A DNA stretch of 48,176 bases, taken from positions 1 through 48,176 of the forward strand of contig JAIRRZ010000036.1 of the NCBI GenBank assembly GCA_031255715.1. Direction: 5' to 3'. This document shows, one piece after another, positions 27,535 through 36,732 of the stretch (its first letter is position 1; each line of letters starts with the position of its first letter). The translations under genes were made by a program, and so were the position numbers. The notes beneath the pieces were generated by a model. That model was not told the origin of the DNA and did not search any database. It was given only the letters and a program-made list of their open reading frames with translations. This stretch comes from Puniceicoccales bacterium (GTDB taxonomy: Bacteria; Verrucomicrobiota; Verrucomicrobiia; Opitutales; LL51).

Positions 27535-28224
27535 ATGGAAACGACAGCGTATGTTTCGAATTTGTTACACGGGAACACGGATGTATTTTCGGCGATCTAC
27601 GATTTTAACAATAGAATGCTGGACTATATGCATGAAGATTTTATCCCGGAGGTACAGGCAATGATGGGCGTCAAACCTTTACTCGAATCGCCAAAGGCTT
27701 GTGGGAAAACCTTGGCCTATGTACGAAAGTTATTGGGCATCGACAACCTGGGGTGGTATAACTTTTCGGAAAAGCGCTATTTTCTTTGCCTATTATCGGC
27801 GGCTGAAATCCATCGCATTATTTGTTACATGGGAGGAATTTGTTTTTCAGAGCAGATTCGAAAAATTATTTGGGGGCGCGAGCTACTGCAAATTAAACGA
27901 ACCATCGGCAATGATGCCTATCTTTTTTCGATACGTAGTGCACCATTGATGCTAAGGTCGGAAACTGCGGAAAGTTTTCGTGCCAAAGGAACGACACTCA
28001 TTGAAAGCATTTTTAATACGGGAAAGACGATTATTGAAATGAGTTTGGCGGAAATGCCTCGGGAGATTGTCCAGCGTTTTATTTTAAAATTTCCAAAAAA
28101 CTTTGGATGGAATTTTAATCATAGGGTTGATGATCCTCAATGCTACTTTGAGTTCATAAAAAAAGTCGTCAAACGGGTAATTACGGAGAGCGATAGCGTC
28201 GCCGTTTCAATGATAAAGGCGTGA
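27535..28224 (+). CDS. sctK: Type III secretion sorting-platform protein SctK (putative)
   Basis: The 229-residue soluble protein sits between sctJ and sctL, the position of SctK, which joins the cytoplasmic sorting platform to the needle complex. The sequence is only weakly like known SctK. Recognisable features are a helical N-terminal half and a C-terminal WNFNHRVDDPQCYFEFIKKVVKRVI. It starts at ATG 27535 and ends 1 base before sctL. The call rests mainly on order, length and lack of a signal peptide. Confidence 0.65.
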   Translation: METTAYVSNLLHGNTDVFSAIYDFNNRMLDYMHEDFIPEVQAMMGVKPLLESPKACGKTLAYVRKLLGIDNLGWYNFSEKRYFLCLLSAAEIHRIICYMGGICFSEQIRKIIWGRELLQIKRTIGNDAYLFSIRSAPLMLRSETAESFRAKGTTLIESIFNTGKTIIEMSLAEMPREIVQRFILKFPKNFGWNFNHRVDDPQCYFEFIKKVVKRVITESDSVAVSMIKA

Positions 28225-28225
28225 T

Positions 28226-29161
28226 ATGTTGCATATTAATAGAGAAAAATTTCAATTGTTACCTGATGGAAAAGTCCTTAAGCGAGAGGATTATTGTGCC
28301 TATCTGGAAGCTGAAAATGCCGTAAGTCATGCCTATCGGGAGAACGATAAGCTTATTCAGCATGCGAGTCAACTTTGTAATAGGCTTGTTGCGGATACCA
28401 ATATTCGGATTTCGGGATTTATCGAGATGGCCAATGTCCGAGTACGGGAGCTGATCGATGAAGCTAATCGGAATGCCGAAAAAATTGTTCAGGAAGCGAA
28501 CGAGAAGAGCCAGCAAATTTTGGATGAAGCTCTCGATAAGCGGGAGAAAATTTTTGAAGAAGCCAAAAAGTACTATAAAAGTGAGGCTCAACGTGGCTAT
28601 GACGATGGTTACGCAACTGGCAAGACGGAAATGTCTAAGCAACTCGCTGAACTTGTTGTAAAGAGTGCCAATAATATGAAGTATCTGGAAAGCAGTATTG
28701 CGGGGCTCGTGGTAAAGGCTCTACAGCGTATTATTGGAGAGGTCGATCGTCGAGAACTGATTGTGGATATCGTTCGCCAGGCATTGAAGGCCGTTAAAAA
28801 TCAGAATGAAGCTGTCCTAAAAGTTTCGCCACAGGATTCTCAGGTAGTGCGCGACAATTTGAAGAAAATTTTATCCGATGGTATCGTTGATTATTTAGAG
28901 GTGGTGGCTGATTCGCGGCTAAAACCGGGTACTTGTATTTTGGAAACCGATCTTGGCGTCGTCGATGCCAGTTTGGATATTCAGATGGAAGCAATTGTCG
29001 GAGCGTTTAAACAGGTAATGTCTCTGGATAATGTGGGTGCTATCGAGGACAAGCATGGAATGGAAGATACTCCCGAAGAGCGTTCAGAAAAAACTGTTTC
29101 GGAGGAAGAAAATGAATCGGAAGGGGATAGGGAGGTTCTCGATGACGAAGGAGAAGAGTGA
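28226..29161 (+). CDS. sctL: Type III secretion stator protein SctL
   Basis: SctL (YscL/FliH family) is the stator that binds the ATPase and the sorting platform. The 311-residue protein has a long helical segment (MANVRVRELIDEANRNAEKIVQEANEKSQQILDEALDKREKIFEEAKK). A GYDDGYATGKTEM hinge precedes a FliH-like C-terminal domain (VVKALQRIIGEVDRRELIVDIVRQAL). An acidic tail of about 45 residues (VSEEENESEGDREVLDDEGEE) is an extension beyond the usual end. Confidence 0.9.
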   Translation: MLHINREKFQLLPDGKVLKREDYCAYLEAENAVSHAYRENDKLIQHASQLCNRLVADTNIRISGFIEMANVRVRELIDEANRNAEKIVQEANEKSQQILDEALDKREKIFEEAKKYYKSEAQRGYDDGYATGKTEMSKQLAELVVKSANNMKYLESSIAGLVVKALQRIIGEVDRRELIVDIVRQALKAVKNQNEAVLKVSPQDSQVVRDNLKKILSDGIVDYLEVVADSRLKPGTCILETDLGVVDASLDIQMEAIVGAFKQVMSLDNVGAIEDKHGMEDTPEERSEKTVSEEENESEGDREVLDDEGEE

Positions 29162-29174
29162 TAGGAGATATACG

Positions 29175-29318
29175 ATGAAAAGGGGAATGGATAAATTCAA
29201 ATCCATCTGGCCAGATAGTGGAGATATGCGACCATTCGTAGATAACCGTTACGGAACAGAACGATGGGGCTTGGGAATCGATTCGGAATGTAGCCAACAA
29301 AACGTGGAAAGTTTTTAG
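29175..29318 (+). CDS. Small unknown protein between sctL and sctN
   Basis: A 47-residue frame (MKRGMDKFKSIWPDSGDM to CSQQNVESF) begins at ATG 29175. AGGAG stands at 29164-29168, a good distance upstream. It fills nearly all of the 169-bp gap between sctL and sctN. I recognise no family. No membrane segment or signal is present. It could be a small chaperone or platform part specific to this lineage. Confidence 0.5.
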   Translation: MKRGMDKFKSIWPDSGDMRPFVDNRYGTERWGLGIDSECSQQNVESF

Positions 29319-29330
29319 AAAGATAGGTGT

Positions 29331-30695
29331 GTGGTGAAAAAAGGAACATTAGCGATGAATTCGAATCCATTTAGCCAAGCAACAATGACGCTCGATCAGC
29401 TACTCGAAGAAACTAAGACCGTTAAAACAAAGGGAAAGGTACTCCAGGTCATCGGAACAATTATAAAGGCGATGGTGCCCAATGTTAAGGTGGGCGAACT
29501 CTGTATTTTGCGCACACCGTGGGAGGATACGGAGGTCTGGACGGAGGTAGTCGGCTTTGAAAAACAGGCGGCGATTCTGACCCCTCTCGGTGAACTTATG
29601 GGAATTTCTTCGGCAACGGAGGTTATACCAACAGGCGATGTTCACAAGGTCGGTGTGGGCGATGATTTATTGGGACGAGTCGTCGACGGATTAGGTCGCG
29701 TGACCGTAGAGTCAATCGAAGAAAAGGGCGAATTTATTCCGGAAGCGCAGTATCCGGTATACAATGATCCACCGGCGGCGATGTCTCGGGCTCCCATTGC
29801 CATACCCATATCACTCGGTGTACGGGCGTTGGATGGTCTATTGACTTGCGGTGAAGGTCAACGGCTTGGCATATTTGCTGCGGCCGGTGGTGGTAAAAGT
29901 ACGCTTTTGGCACAGATTATCCGCAACACTGAGGCGGAAATTAGCGTATTAGCGTTGATTGGCGAACGTGGCCGCGAGGTACGCGAATTTGTAGAAAAGG
30001 ATCTTGGCATAGAGGGTATGAAACGGGCGGTGTTGGTCATTGCGACGTCGGAACGATCGGCAATGGAGCGACTCAAAGCGGCCTACGTTGCGACAGCGAT
30101 TGCGGAATACTTCCGTGATAAAAATAAAAAAGTCCTTCTCATGATGGATTCTGTGACGCGTTTTGGTCGTGCGCAACGTGAGATTGGACTAGCAGCGGGC
30201 GAACCTCCGGCGAGAAGAGGATTTCCTCCTTCCGTATTTGCAACACTTCCCAAACTGATGGAGCGAGCTGGCCAATCGCCAAAAGGATCGATTACGGCAC
30301 TCTATACCGTATTGGTCGAAGGTGATGATATGACCGAACCCATTGCCGATGAAACGCGATCCATTTTAGATGGCCATATCATTTTGTCGCGAAAGCTAGG
30401 TGCAGCCAATCATTATCCGGCAATTGATATTTTGGCGAGTATCAGCCGCTGTATGAGTGCGATCGTGGATGATGCTCACAAAGCTGCGGCTGGAAAGCTA
30501 AGAAGTATTTTAGCAAAATACAGCGAAGTTGAGCTACTCGTACGTATCGGTGAATACAAGCGTGGTTCGGATCCGGTGACGGATGAGGCGATTGATCGCG
30601 TTGATGGTTGTAACAATTTCTTAAAGCAAGGCCAAAAAGAGTGTAATACTTTTGATGAGACGGTCCAAATGCTTAAAAAAGTAGTGGGAATGTAA
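29331..30695 (+). CDS. sctN: Type III secretion ATPase SctN
   Basis: SctN is the hexameric ATPase that unfolds and detaches substrates from chaperones. The 454-residue protein has Walker [10 protein letters not shown] near residue 184. [57 protein letters not shown] and [23 protein letters not shown] follow. This is the YscN/FliI pattern. No flagellar genes are in the window, and the neighbours are SctL and SctO. Start GTG 29331, or ATG 29355. Confidence 0.97.
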   Translation: MVKKGTLAMNSNPFSQATMTLDQLLEETKTVKTKGKVLQVIGTIIKAMVPNVKVGELCILRTPWEDTEVWTEVVGFEKQAAILTPLGELMGISSATEVIPTGDVHKVGVGDDLLGRVVDGLGRVTVESIEEKGEFIPEAQYPVYNDPPAAMSRAPIAIPISLGVRALDGLLTCGEGQRLGIFAAAGGGKSTLLAQIIRNTEAEISVLALIGERGREVREFVEKDLGIEGMKRAVLVIATSERSAMERLKAAYVATAIAEYFRDKNKKVLLMMDSVTRFGRAQREIGLAAGEPPARRGFPPSVFATLPKLMERAGQSPKGSITALYTVLVEGDDMTEPIADETRSILDGHIILSRKLGAANHYPAIDILASISRCMSAIVDDAHKAAAGKLRSILAKYSEVELLVRIGEYKRGSDPVTDEAIDRVDGCNNFLKQGQKECNTFDETVQMLKKVVGM

Positions 30696-30700
30696 TTGCT

Positions 30701-31174
30701 ATGGCGCGAAAATACGAATTGGACGATTTGCTACGGGTACGGGAAATTCGTAAAAATCGTGCCGAAAAAAATTTGAAACAGGCCCAGCAATTATTAAAGG
30801 AAGCGGAGCAGGCGGTTGTCAAAGCCAAACAAGAATTGGAGGATTACAAAATTTTCGTCGACAAAGAAACTAAGCGATTATATGATCAGATTTTAAAAAA
30901 AAGTATCAATAGACGAGAAATTGATAACTTACATTTTATGGTCAAAGAGTTGCAAAATAAGATTTTTGATTATCAAAAACGCGTTGAAGATGCCATATTG
31001 GCTTGTGATAAAGCAAAGGAAAATTTGGACAATTGTCGGGAAGAGTTACGTCTTGCGGAGCGAAACATTGATAAAATTGAGTCAATGAAGGATGTTTGGC
31101 GTGAGCAGGTTAAACTGGAGGAAGAGAGGCAAGCGGATGCAGAGGTCGAGGATCTTCCGACGAAGCGTAGATAA
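30701..31174 (+). CDS. sctO: Type III secretion central stalk protein SctO (putative)
   Basis: The 157-residue protein is almost all charged helix, starting MARKYELDDLLRVREIRKNRAEKNLKQAQQ, the pattern of the YscO/FliJ coiled-coil stalk that turns inside the SctN ring. It lies 5 bp after sctN and before the SctP-like gene, as in other injectisomes. Sequence-level similarity is low, as is usual for this family. Confidence 0.8.
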   Translation: MARKYELDDLLRVREIRKNRAEKNLKQAQQLLKEAEQAVVKAKQELEDYKIFVDKETKRLYDQILKKSINRREIDNLHFMVKELQNKIFDYQKRVEDAILACDKAKENLDNCREELRLAERNIDKIESMKDVWREQVKLEEERQADAEVEDLPTKRR

Positions 31175-31197
31175 ATTTTTATGAAAAGGAATGAAAA

Positions 31198-33003
31198 ATG
31201 AGTGAAATAAAAATCAATACTAATGATACAAATACGGGAGCGACTCGAGCGGAATTGCTTCAAATGGGATTTAAGGAACAACCGGACGTGCGGGATATTG
31301 GTAATTTTCAAGCGTTTTTGAATAAGCAAGAAGAAGATGGCCAGAAAAAAGATTTCAAGCGAAGCTCGAAAGATGATAAAGCCAATTTAAAAGAATCCGA
31401 AGGAAATATTTCCATTTTCGCGTTATTATTGGGCGAAAAAATGGAAAGTAAAAAAGCGAAAGCAGCTTCGGATCGGAAGGAAGAAAAAGTTAATACGGAA
31501 GTCGATGCGGATGAAGCAGCAGCCAAAGCCGAGGTCAATATGAATAAAACAAACTTAATTGTGGAAAAATTTGAAACTATGTCGAAAGAAGAGAAGGGTG
31601 TTTCGATGAAAACGGAAACAGCTTCTGAACGGGGAAATGTAAAAGTTAAAGCAGCAGTCGATGTAAAAGTCGATACAAATGAAGTAGCCGTCGTTGTAGA
31701 AAAAAAAGCGGTAGAATCGGAGAAGCCGATAACCGTAAATGGAATGTCGGTAAATATTTCACCGGACAAAAAAACACTGAATATGTTGGAACAATCAAAC
31801 GAAGAAAAAATGAGTGAAATAAGAATCAGTGTTAATGATACAAATACGAGGACGGCTCGAGTGGAATCGTCTCAGGTGGAAATTAAGGAAAAAATAGATA
31901 TACGGGATACTAATCATTTCCAAGTATTTTTAAGTAAACAAAAGGAAGGTGGTCAGGAAAAAGATTCCAAGCGAAACTTGAAGAAAAATGAAGCCGATTT
32001 GAAAGAATCCGGAGAGAATATTTCTATTTTTACGTTATTTTTAGGCGAGAAAACGGAAAGTAAAAAAGCGGAAGTAGCTCCTAAACGAAAAGATATAAGA
32101 GTTGAGTCAGAGGCCAATGCGAATACAACGAGCTTGGCTGTGGAGGAAGAATTTGGAGCTGCGCCTGGGGCGATGCCGAAAAAAATGGAGAATGTTTCGG
32201 TGAAAGTGGAAGCAGGTTCTAAACAACAGGAAGAATTTGGAGCTGCGCCTGGAGCGATGCCGAAAAAAATGGAGAATGTTTCGGTGAAAGTGGAAGCAGG
32301 TTCTAAGCGAGAAGAAGAAAAAGTCGAGCCAGAGGCCAATGCGAATGCAACGAGCTTGACTGCGGAGAAAGAATTTGGAGTTGCGCCTGGGGCGATGCCG
32401 AAAAAAATGGAGAATGTTTCGGTGAAAGTGGAAGCAGGTTCTAAACGGGAGGAAGAAAAAGTCGATTCAAGTAAAGAAGCCGTCGTTGTGGAAGAAAAAG
32501 CGGTAGAGTCGGAGAGTATTGGAGCGCCGATGGCCGTAAATGAAGGTTCGGTAAATAATAATACACCGGGCGAAGGGATATTGAGTACACAGGGACAAAT
32601 TTCAGCCTCTCCATCAATTATTTCAACTTCTCGGTCAATGACTCATGCAGGGATGATTTTAAAGATTGGCCGCGAAGTTGCCGAATATCTAGCGATTAAT
32701 AACGCTAAACAGGAGGTCGTTGTCAGATTCAAAGAAAATGTTTTGCCCGATACTCAAGTCTCAATTGTCCGTGAAGGGACAAAACTTAATTTGATATTTG
32801 TAACGGGTAATACACAATCAAAGGAAATTTTGAATGCAGGATGCAACGAATTGCAAACCTTTTTAATCGAACAGTTGAAAGATATTAAGGAAGTCCATAT
32901 CAGAACCGAAAAGCGAGAGTTCAGTGATTTAAGCGAGAAAAATCCGCAAAAACGCCAGCAAAATCAGCAATCCGAAAAAGAAAGCGACGAAAATACATAC
33001 TAA
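31198..33003 (+). CDS. sctP: Type III needle-length regulator SctP-like, with internal repeats
   Basis: The 601-residue protein lies directly after sctO, the usual place of SctP, the ruler that controls needle length and substrate switching. It is charged and low in complexity, with a compact C-terminal domain (about residues 480-570). A block at residues 1-100 is repeated, diverged, from residue 205 (MSEIRISVNDTNT). Three copies of a 26-residue segment (EFGAAPGAMPKKMENVSVKV) follow at 32146, 32230 and 32368, almost identical in DNA. The length is larger than most SctP and fits a repeat-expanded ruler. It is the last gene of the operon. Confidence 0.72.
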   Translation: MSEIKINTNDTNTGATRAELLQMGFKEQPDVRDIGNFQAFLNKQEEDGQKKDFKRSSKDDKANLKESEGNISIFALLLGEKMESKKAKAASDRKEEKVNTEVDADEAAAKAEVNMNKTNLIVEKFETMSKEEKGVSMKTETASERGNVKVKAAVDVKVDTNEVAVVVEKKAVESEKPITVNGMSVNISPDKKTLNMLEQSNEEKMSEIRISVNDTNTRTARVESSQVEIKEKIDIRDTNHFQVFLSKQKEGGQEKDSKRNLKKNEADLKESGENISIFTLFLGEKTESKKAEVAPKRKDIRVESEANANTTSLAVEEEFGAAPGAMPKKMENVSVKVEAGSKQQEEFGAAPGAMPKKMENVSVKVEAGSKREEEKVEPEANANATSLTAEKEFGVAPGAMPKKMENVSVKVEAGSKREEEKVDSSKEAVVVEEKAVESESIGAPMAVNEGSVNNNTPGEGILSTQGQISASPSIISTSRSMTHAGMILKIGREVAEYLAINNAKQEVVVRFKENVLPDTQVSIVREGTKLNLIFVTGNTQSKEILNAGCNELQTFLIEQLKDIKEVHIRTEKREFSDLSEKNPQKRQQNQQSEKESDENTY

Positions 33004-33052
33004 AAATAGTTAGAGTTGACAAATTTTGTAAATATTTTTGCCTTAAATTGGT

Positions 33053-33127
33053 GTCCCTATAGTTTAATGGATAGAACCGCGGTTTCCTAAACCGTTAATC
33101 CCAGTTCGAGTCTGGGTGGGGGCGCCA
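33053..33127 (+). tRNA. tRNA-Arg (anticodon CCT)
   Basis: The acceptor is GTCCCTA with TGGGGGC (two G-U pairs), and the anticodon loop is TTCCTAA. The T arm is CCCAG TTCGAGT CTGGG. CCA is encoded at 33125-33127, unlike in the other tRNAs of this window. TTGACA lies at 33016-33021, upstream. Confidence 0.93.
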
Positions 33128-33149
33128 TTTTTGTTGTTAATTTTTATTC

Positions 33150-33214
33150 TTGACATATGTGCAGTAAGAACCAAAGTCAAGAAGTAGAGAGGGGTAAGCG
33201 ATATATTAAAAATA
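33150..33214 (+). promoter_or_regulatory. TTGACA / G-rich intergenic motif, copy D
   Basis: TTGACA at 33150-33155 is followed by gcagtaagaa and then agagaggggtaagcg (33186-33200), with a tail tattaaaaata. It is the most diverged copy. It points into 160 bp of gene-free DNA before the convergent tatD, so a short RNA is possible. Confidence 0.5.
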
Positions 33215-33375
33215 TTGCCGCTTATAAGTTTTTTTACTGTCTTATCAAGCTTTTGTATGAAAAATCTATATTTAGTTATAGTCGCATGAAGATTTAATTT
33301 TAGCCGTATAGGCTTTCGGTTTTTTATGATTTATTTTCTTAGTAAGGTATAGAAAGTGTTGAAACTTAAAATTGT

Positions 33376-34164
33376 TTAGTATTTCGTATCCATACGAAAA
33401 AATGATTTTGCATTTTTGGTCGTAGTCGTAGAAAGTTCCAGTTCCGATAATCCTAGCAATGGTGCAACATAGCGGGCTGTTTCGCGAATAAAAGACGGTT
33501 CATTTCGTTTCGATCGAAAGGGAATTGGGGCTAGGTAGGGGCTATCCGTTTCCAACATAAGGCGTTCCACACCCTGTGTCAGAAGAGCTTGGCGAATTTT
33601 TTCAGCATTTTTATAGGTTACAATTCCCGTAAAAGAACCGCGTCCACCTCGAACATTAATCTCACGAATCATTTCTGCACTTTCGGAAAAGCAATGAATA
33701 ACGATATTTTCCCAATTGCATTGGGACTGATCGATCAATGTTTTACAATCTTCGAAGGCATTGCGGGAGTGGATAATAATGGGACAATCGTATTTCCTGG
33801 CGATTAAAAGCTGCTGTCGAAATGCTTCTTTCTGTTGACTAATAATAGTTGTCACATCACCTTCGATGCCATGATAATCAAGACCAAACTCGCCCATGGC
33901 AATGGGGCGCGGTATTTTTGTGAAAAATTGTTCCAGCGTTTCGAGATCCGTTTCCCAATTTGGTGTTACATTGGTTGGATGGATACCAACCGAGTAATGC
34001 ACATGTGCATATCGACTTGCAATTTCATGGTGTAAAGGCCAATCGGTGGCTTCCGTACCGCAGGAAATCATTACTTCGACGGCTGCTTCTTTCGCGTGTT
34101 GTAGAATAGAATCGAGCTCATTTCCAAAAAAATCAAGGTGGCAATGCGTATCAATGAGATTCAT
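33376..34164 (-). CDS. tatD: TatD family metal-dependent hydrolase (DNase)
   Basis: TatD-family enzymes are two-metal nucleases of the amidohydrolase fold. The 262-residue protein has DTHCHLDFF at residues 5-13 and AMGEFGLDYHGIE. CPIIIHSRNA, VIHCFSES and METDSPYLAPIPFRSKRNEP follow. All ligands are in place. Its ATG overlaps the gatB stop by 4 bp, so the two are translationally coupled. Confidence 0.92.
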   Translation of the reverse strand: MNLIDTHCHLDFFGNELDSILQHAKEAAVEVMISCGTEATDWPLHHEIASRYAHVHYSVGIHPTNVTPNWETDLETLEQFFTKIPRPIAMGEFGLDYHGIEGDVTTIISQQKEAFRQQLLIARKYDCPIIIHSRNAFEDCKTLIDQSQCNWENIVIHCFSESAEMIREINVRGGRGSFTGIVTYKNAEKIRQALLTQGVERLMLETDSPYLAPIPFRSKRNEPSFIRETARYVAPLLGLSELELSTTTTKNAKSFFRMDTKY

Positions 34165-35612
34165 GAATCGAGTAATTTGTGTAAAATTTTGTCAATTAAT
34201 ACCGGATTAGCTCGGCCACCTGTTGCTTTCATAACACTACCTTTCAATACATTAATGGCCGTTGCTTTGCCTGCGTGATACTCCGCAACCGCTTTGGAAT
34301 TACTTTCGACGGCTGCTTTACAAAAGTTGACCAATTCTTGTTCGTTTGAATTTTGCGCCAAACCCTTTTGCTCGATGATATACTGCGCATCTTTTCCCGT
34401 TTTAAACATTTCAATAAAAATATCCTGGGCTGTTTGTTTAGAGATTACGCCCTCATCGATCAGCTTTACTAATTCTGCCAGTTGTTGTGGTGTAATGCGA
34501 AAATTATTTTTTGTGATACTGAGGCGAGCTTCTGAAAGTTCTCGCAAAAGATCATTGGCGATAAAATTAGCAATAGTTTTTGGTTGACCGTAATATTCAA
34601 CCGCTTCCTCAAAATAGTCGCAGAGCTCAGAATTGGGGTAAAATACCGATGTTATGGTATAGGGCAGATTGTAGGCCATGAAAAAACGCTCCTGTTTTTG
34701 GAAAGGAAATTCTGGAAGCGATTGCTGTAATTCCTGGACAAATGTGCGCTCAATTTTGAGAGGAACGAGGTCAGGATCCGGAAAATAGCGGTAATCATTG
34801 GCCGTTTCTTTGGATCGCATGGGCGTAGAAATACCTTCATCGGCATCCCATTTGCGCGTTTCTTGAACGATAGGTTTGTCCTGGGAAAGTATTTGTTGCT
34901 GGCGCTGAATTTCATAGGCAATGCCATTTCTGACACCTGAAATGGAGTTTAAATTTTTAAGTTCAACTTTTGTTCCCAATTCCTTTTGCCCCTTTGGGCG
35001 CACACTTACGTTTGCATCACAGCGCATTTGGCCTTTTTCCATATCGCAGTCTGAAATACCGGCATAGGAGAGATGCATGCGCAGGGAAGTAAGGTAAGCA
35101 AAGGCTTCATCGGCTGACCGTAGATCGGGTAGCGAAACAATCTCCATTAATGGAACGCCGGCGCGATTAAAATCGACTAAACTTTGCTCCCCTTCGTGGG
35201 TCAACTTACCGACATCTTCTTCGAGTTGGATGCGATCAAGTGCAATTTTTTTATGTTCACCCATTACATTTCTTGAGGGTCCAGGCAACTCAATTTCGAC
35301 GAAGCCGCCTTTGCAAATTGGGTAATCGAGCTGAGAGATCTGATAATTTTTCGGATTATCAGGATAAAAATAATTTTTACGATCCCAGTGTGTAATTTCA
35401 GGGATAGTGCAGTTAAAAATTAATCCGGCGCTAACCGCCTGGCGAACGGCTTCTCTATTAAGTACAGGTAGCGCTCCAGGCAGTCCTAAAACTGTAGGAT
35501 CCGTGAGCGTATTAGCGTTGGCACCATAGGTGTATCCCGATTGGGCAAACAATTTTGAAGCTGTTTTAATTTGCACGTGAACCTCTAATCCAATGACCGC
35601 TTCGTATTCCAT
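34161..35612 (-). CDS. gatB: Asp/Glu-tRNA amidotransferase subunit B
   Basis: GatB with GatA and GatC amidates mischarged Glu-tRNA(Gln) or Asp-tRNA(Asn). The 483-residue protein has VIGLEVHVQIKTASKLF at the N-terminus, DRKNYFYPDNPKNYQISQ, QMRCDANVSVRPKG, and a helical tail with GRANPVLI. gatA and gatC are not next to it. The pathway suggests that GlnRS or AsnRS may be absent, but this window cannot show it. Confidence 0.96.
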   Translation of the reverse strand: MEYEAVIGLEVHVQIKTASKLFAQSGYTYGANANTLTDPTVLGLPGALPVLNREAVRQAVSAGLIFNCTIPEITHWDRKNYFYPDNPKNYQISQLDYPICKGGFVEIELPGPSRNVMGEHKKIALDRIQLEEDVGKLTHEGEQSLVDFNRAGVPLMEIVSLPDLRSADEAFAYLTSLRMHLSYAGISDCDMEKGQMRCDANVSVRPKGQKELGTKVELKNLNSISGVRNGIAYEIQRQQQILSQDKPIVQETRKWDADEGISTPMRSKETANDYRYFPDPDLVPLKIERTFVQELQQSLPEFPFQKQERFFMAYNLPYTITSVFYPNSELCDYFEEAVEYYGQPKTIANFIANDLLRELSEARLSITKNNFRITPQQLAELVKLIDEGVISKQTAQDIFIEMFKTGKDAQYIIEQKGLAQNSNEQELVNFCKAAVESNSKAVAEYHAGKATAINVLKGSVMKATGGRANPVLIDKILHKLLDS

Positions 35613-35767
35613 TATAATTTTCGTGTTTAGGAAACTATTTAAAGGACTTTTTTCAAGCTCAAATTGTATATAACTGAGTTTTTTAATTGAGATCGCTATC
35701 GATTTTATCAGTTTTTTACGTTTATCATTCTAACGTATTGTATTGATTGTGATAAGGAATATTTTAG

Positions 35768-36724
35768 TTAAATTTTTGTCTGCAATTGGGAGTGGACCAG
35801 CATTTCGTAGGCTGCTTCGGCAACGATGTTGACTTCATCGGGGATATTGTTGAGTTTAAGTACCATATGGGAAATTTTTTGAATAGGATAAGGGCCAAAG
35901 CGTTGTGGATCGGTAACCGTAAACAGACCAAATGTGGGGCGGCCGAGGGCGGCAGAAATATGTAAAGGACCGCTGTCATTGGCAATAACAAGGCTGGCAT
36001 TTTTAATTAGAAATACAATGTCGATCAATGAAGTTGTTCCTCGTAGATCGAAAAGCTGCGGTGAAGTAATTTCGAAAAATTTCGTTTTTCTATTACCCAG
36101 CAACAAAACCACCGCATTGGAAATATATAGGGGGAGTTTTTGAGATAAGGCAGGAAAAAAATGCCATTCTTTTTCAGGCTGTTGACTTTCTGGGAATAGG
36201 CAAATGAGTGGCCTGGAATTGAGTTCCGTATTGAGAAAACATTCAAAAGTGGGCGATGAAATATTTTGAAGCTCTGAGACAATTCCTGAAACAGTTTTAT
36301 TACATCCAACGACATCTAAAAATTCTCGAAGAATATCGATAGCATGCACGGGGCCTGGATAGTTAGTTTTTTGGTTATATGCTAGGGATGAAAATTCACG
36401 GGCATCTTGTCGACCAACTTTGCATGGGGATTTGGCGATGGCGGTCATGATACCGCTGCGAGCGAGACCCTGCATGTCGAAAATGTAATCATAGTTTTCG
36501 CGACGTATTTCTGAAATAAGGCGAAAAATAGAAAACATATCCCCGTAGCGCTCATAGATAAAAACATTTCTAGCGATTTGGGAAGAGGTCACAATTTCAA
36601 CGAACTTGTCACCAACTACCCAATCGATGACACACTCTGGCAATTGCTTCTTTAATTCACTGATGATAACCATTCCGTGAATAATATCCCCAAGGGAAGA
36701 AGGCTTGATAACCAAAATGTGCAT
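35768..36724 (-). CDS. Glycosyltransferase family 9 (heptosyltransferase-like)
   Basis: The 318-residue protein begins MHILVIKPSSLGDIIHGM and contains a late SGPLHISAALGRPTFGLFTVTDP motif, both typical of ADP-heptose:LPS heptosyltransferases. CLFPESQQPEKEWHFFPALS sits where the nucleotide-sugar loop lies. Its product would be heptose in the LPS inner core. hldD, which makes the donor sugar, is at 45.0 kb. The Bax-inhibitor-like gene precedes it by 8 bp. The exact heptose position cannot be named. Confidence 0.88.
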   Translation of the reverse strand: MHILVIKPSSLGDIIHGMVIISELKKQLPECVIDWVVGDKFVEIVTSSQIARNVFIYERYGDMFSIFRLISEIRRENYDYIFDMQGLARSGIMTAIAKSPCKVGRQDAREFSSLAYNQKTNYPGPVHAIDILREFLDVVGCNKTVSGIVSELQNISSPTFECFLNTELNSRPLICLFPESQQPEKEWHFFPALSQKLPLYISNAVVLLLGNRKTKFFEITSPQLFDLRGTTSLIDIVFLIKNASLVIANDSGPLHISAALGRPTFGLFTVTDPQRFGPYPIQKISHMVLKLNNIPDEVNIVAEAAYEMLVHSQLQTKI

Positions 36725-36732
36725 TTAATTGC

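Noticed and set aside
33301-33330. agcc/ggct hairpin with a T run after motif copy D, as a terminator
   Set aside because: Stem of only four pairs; not strong enough to call.
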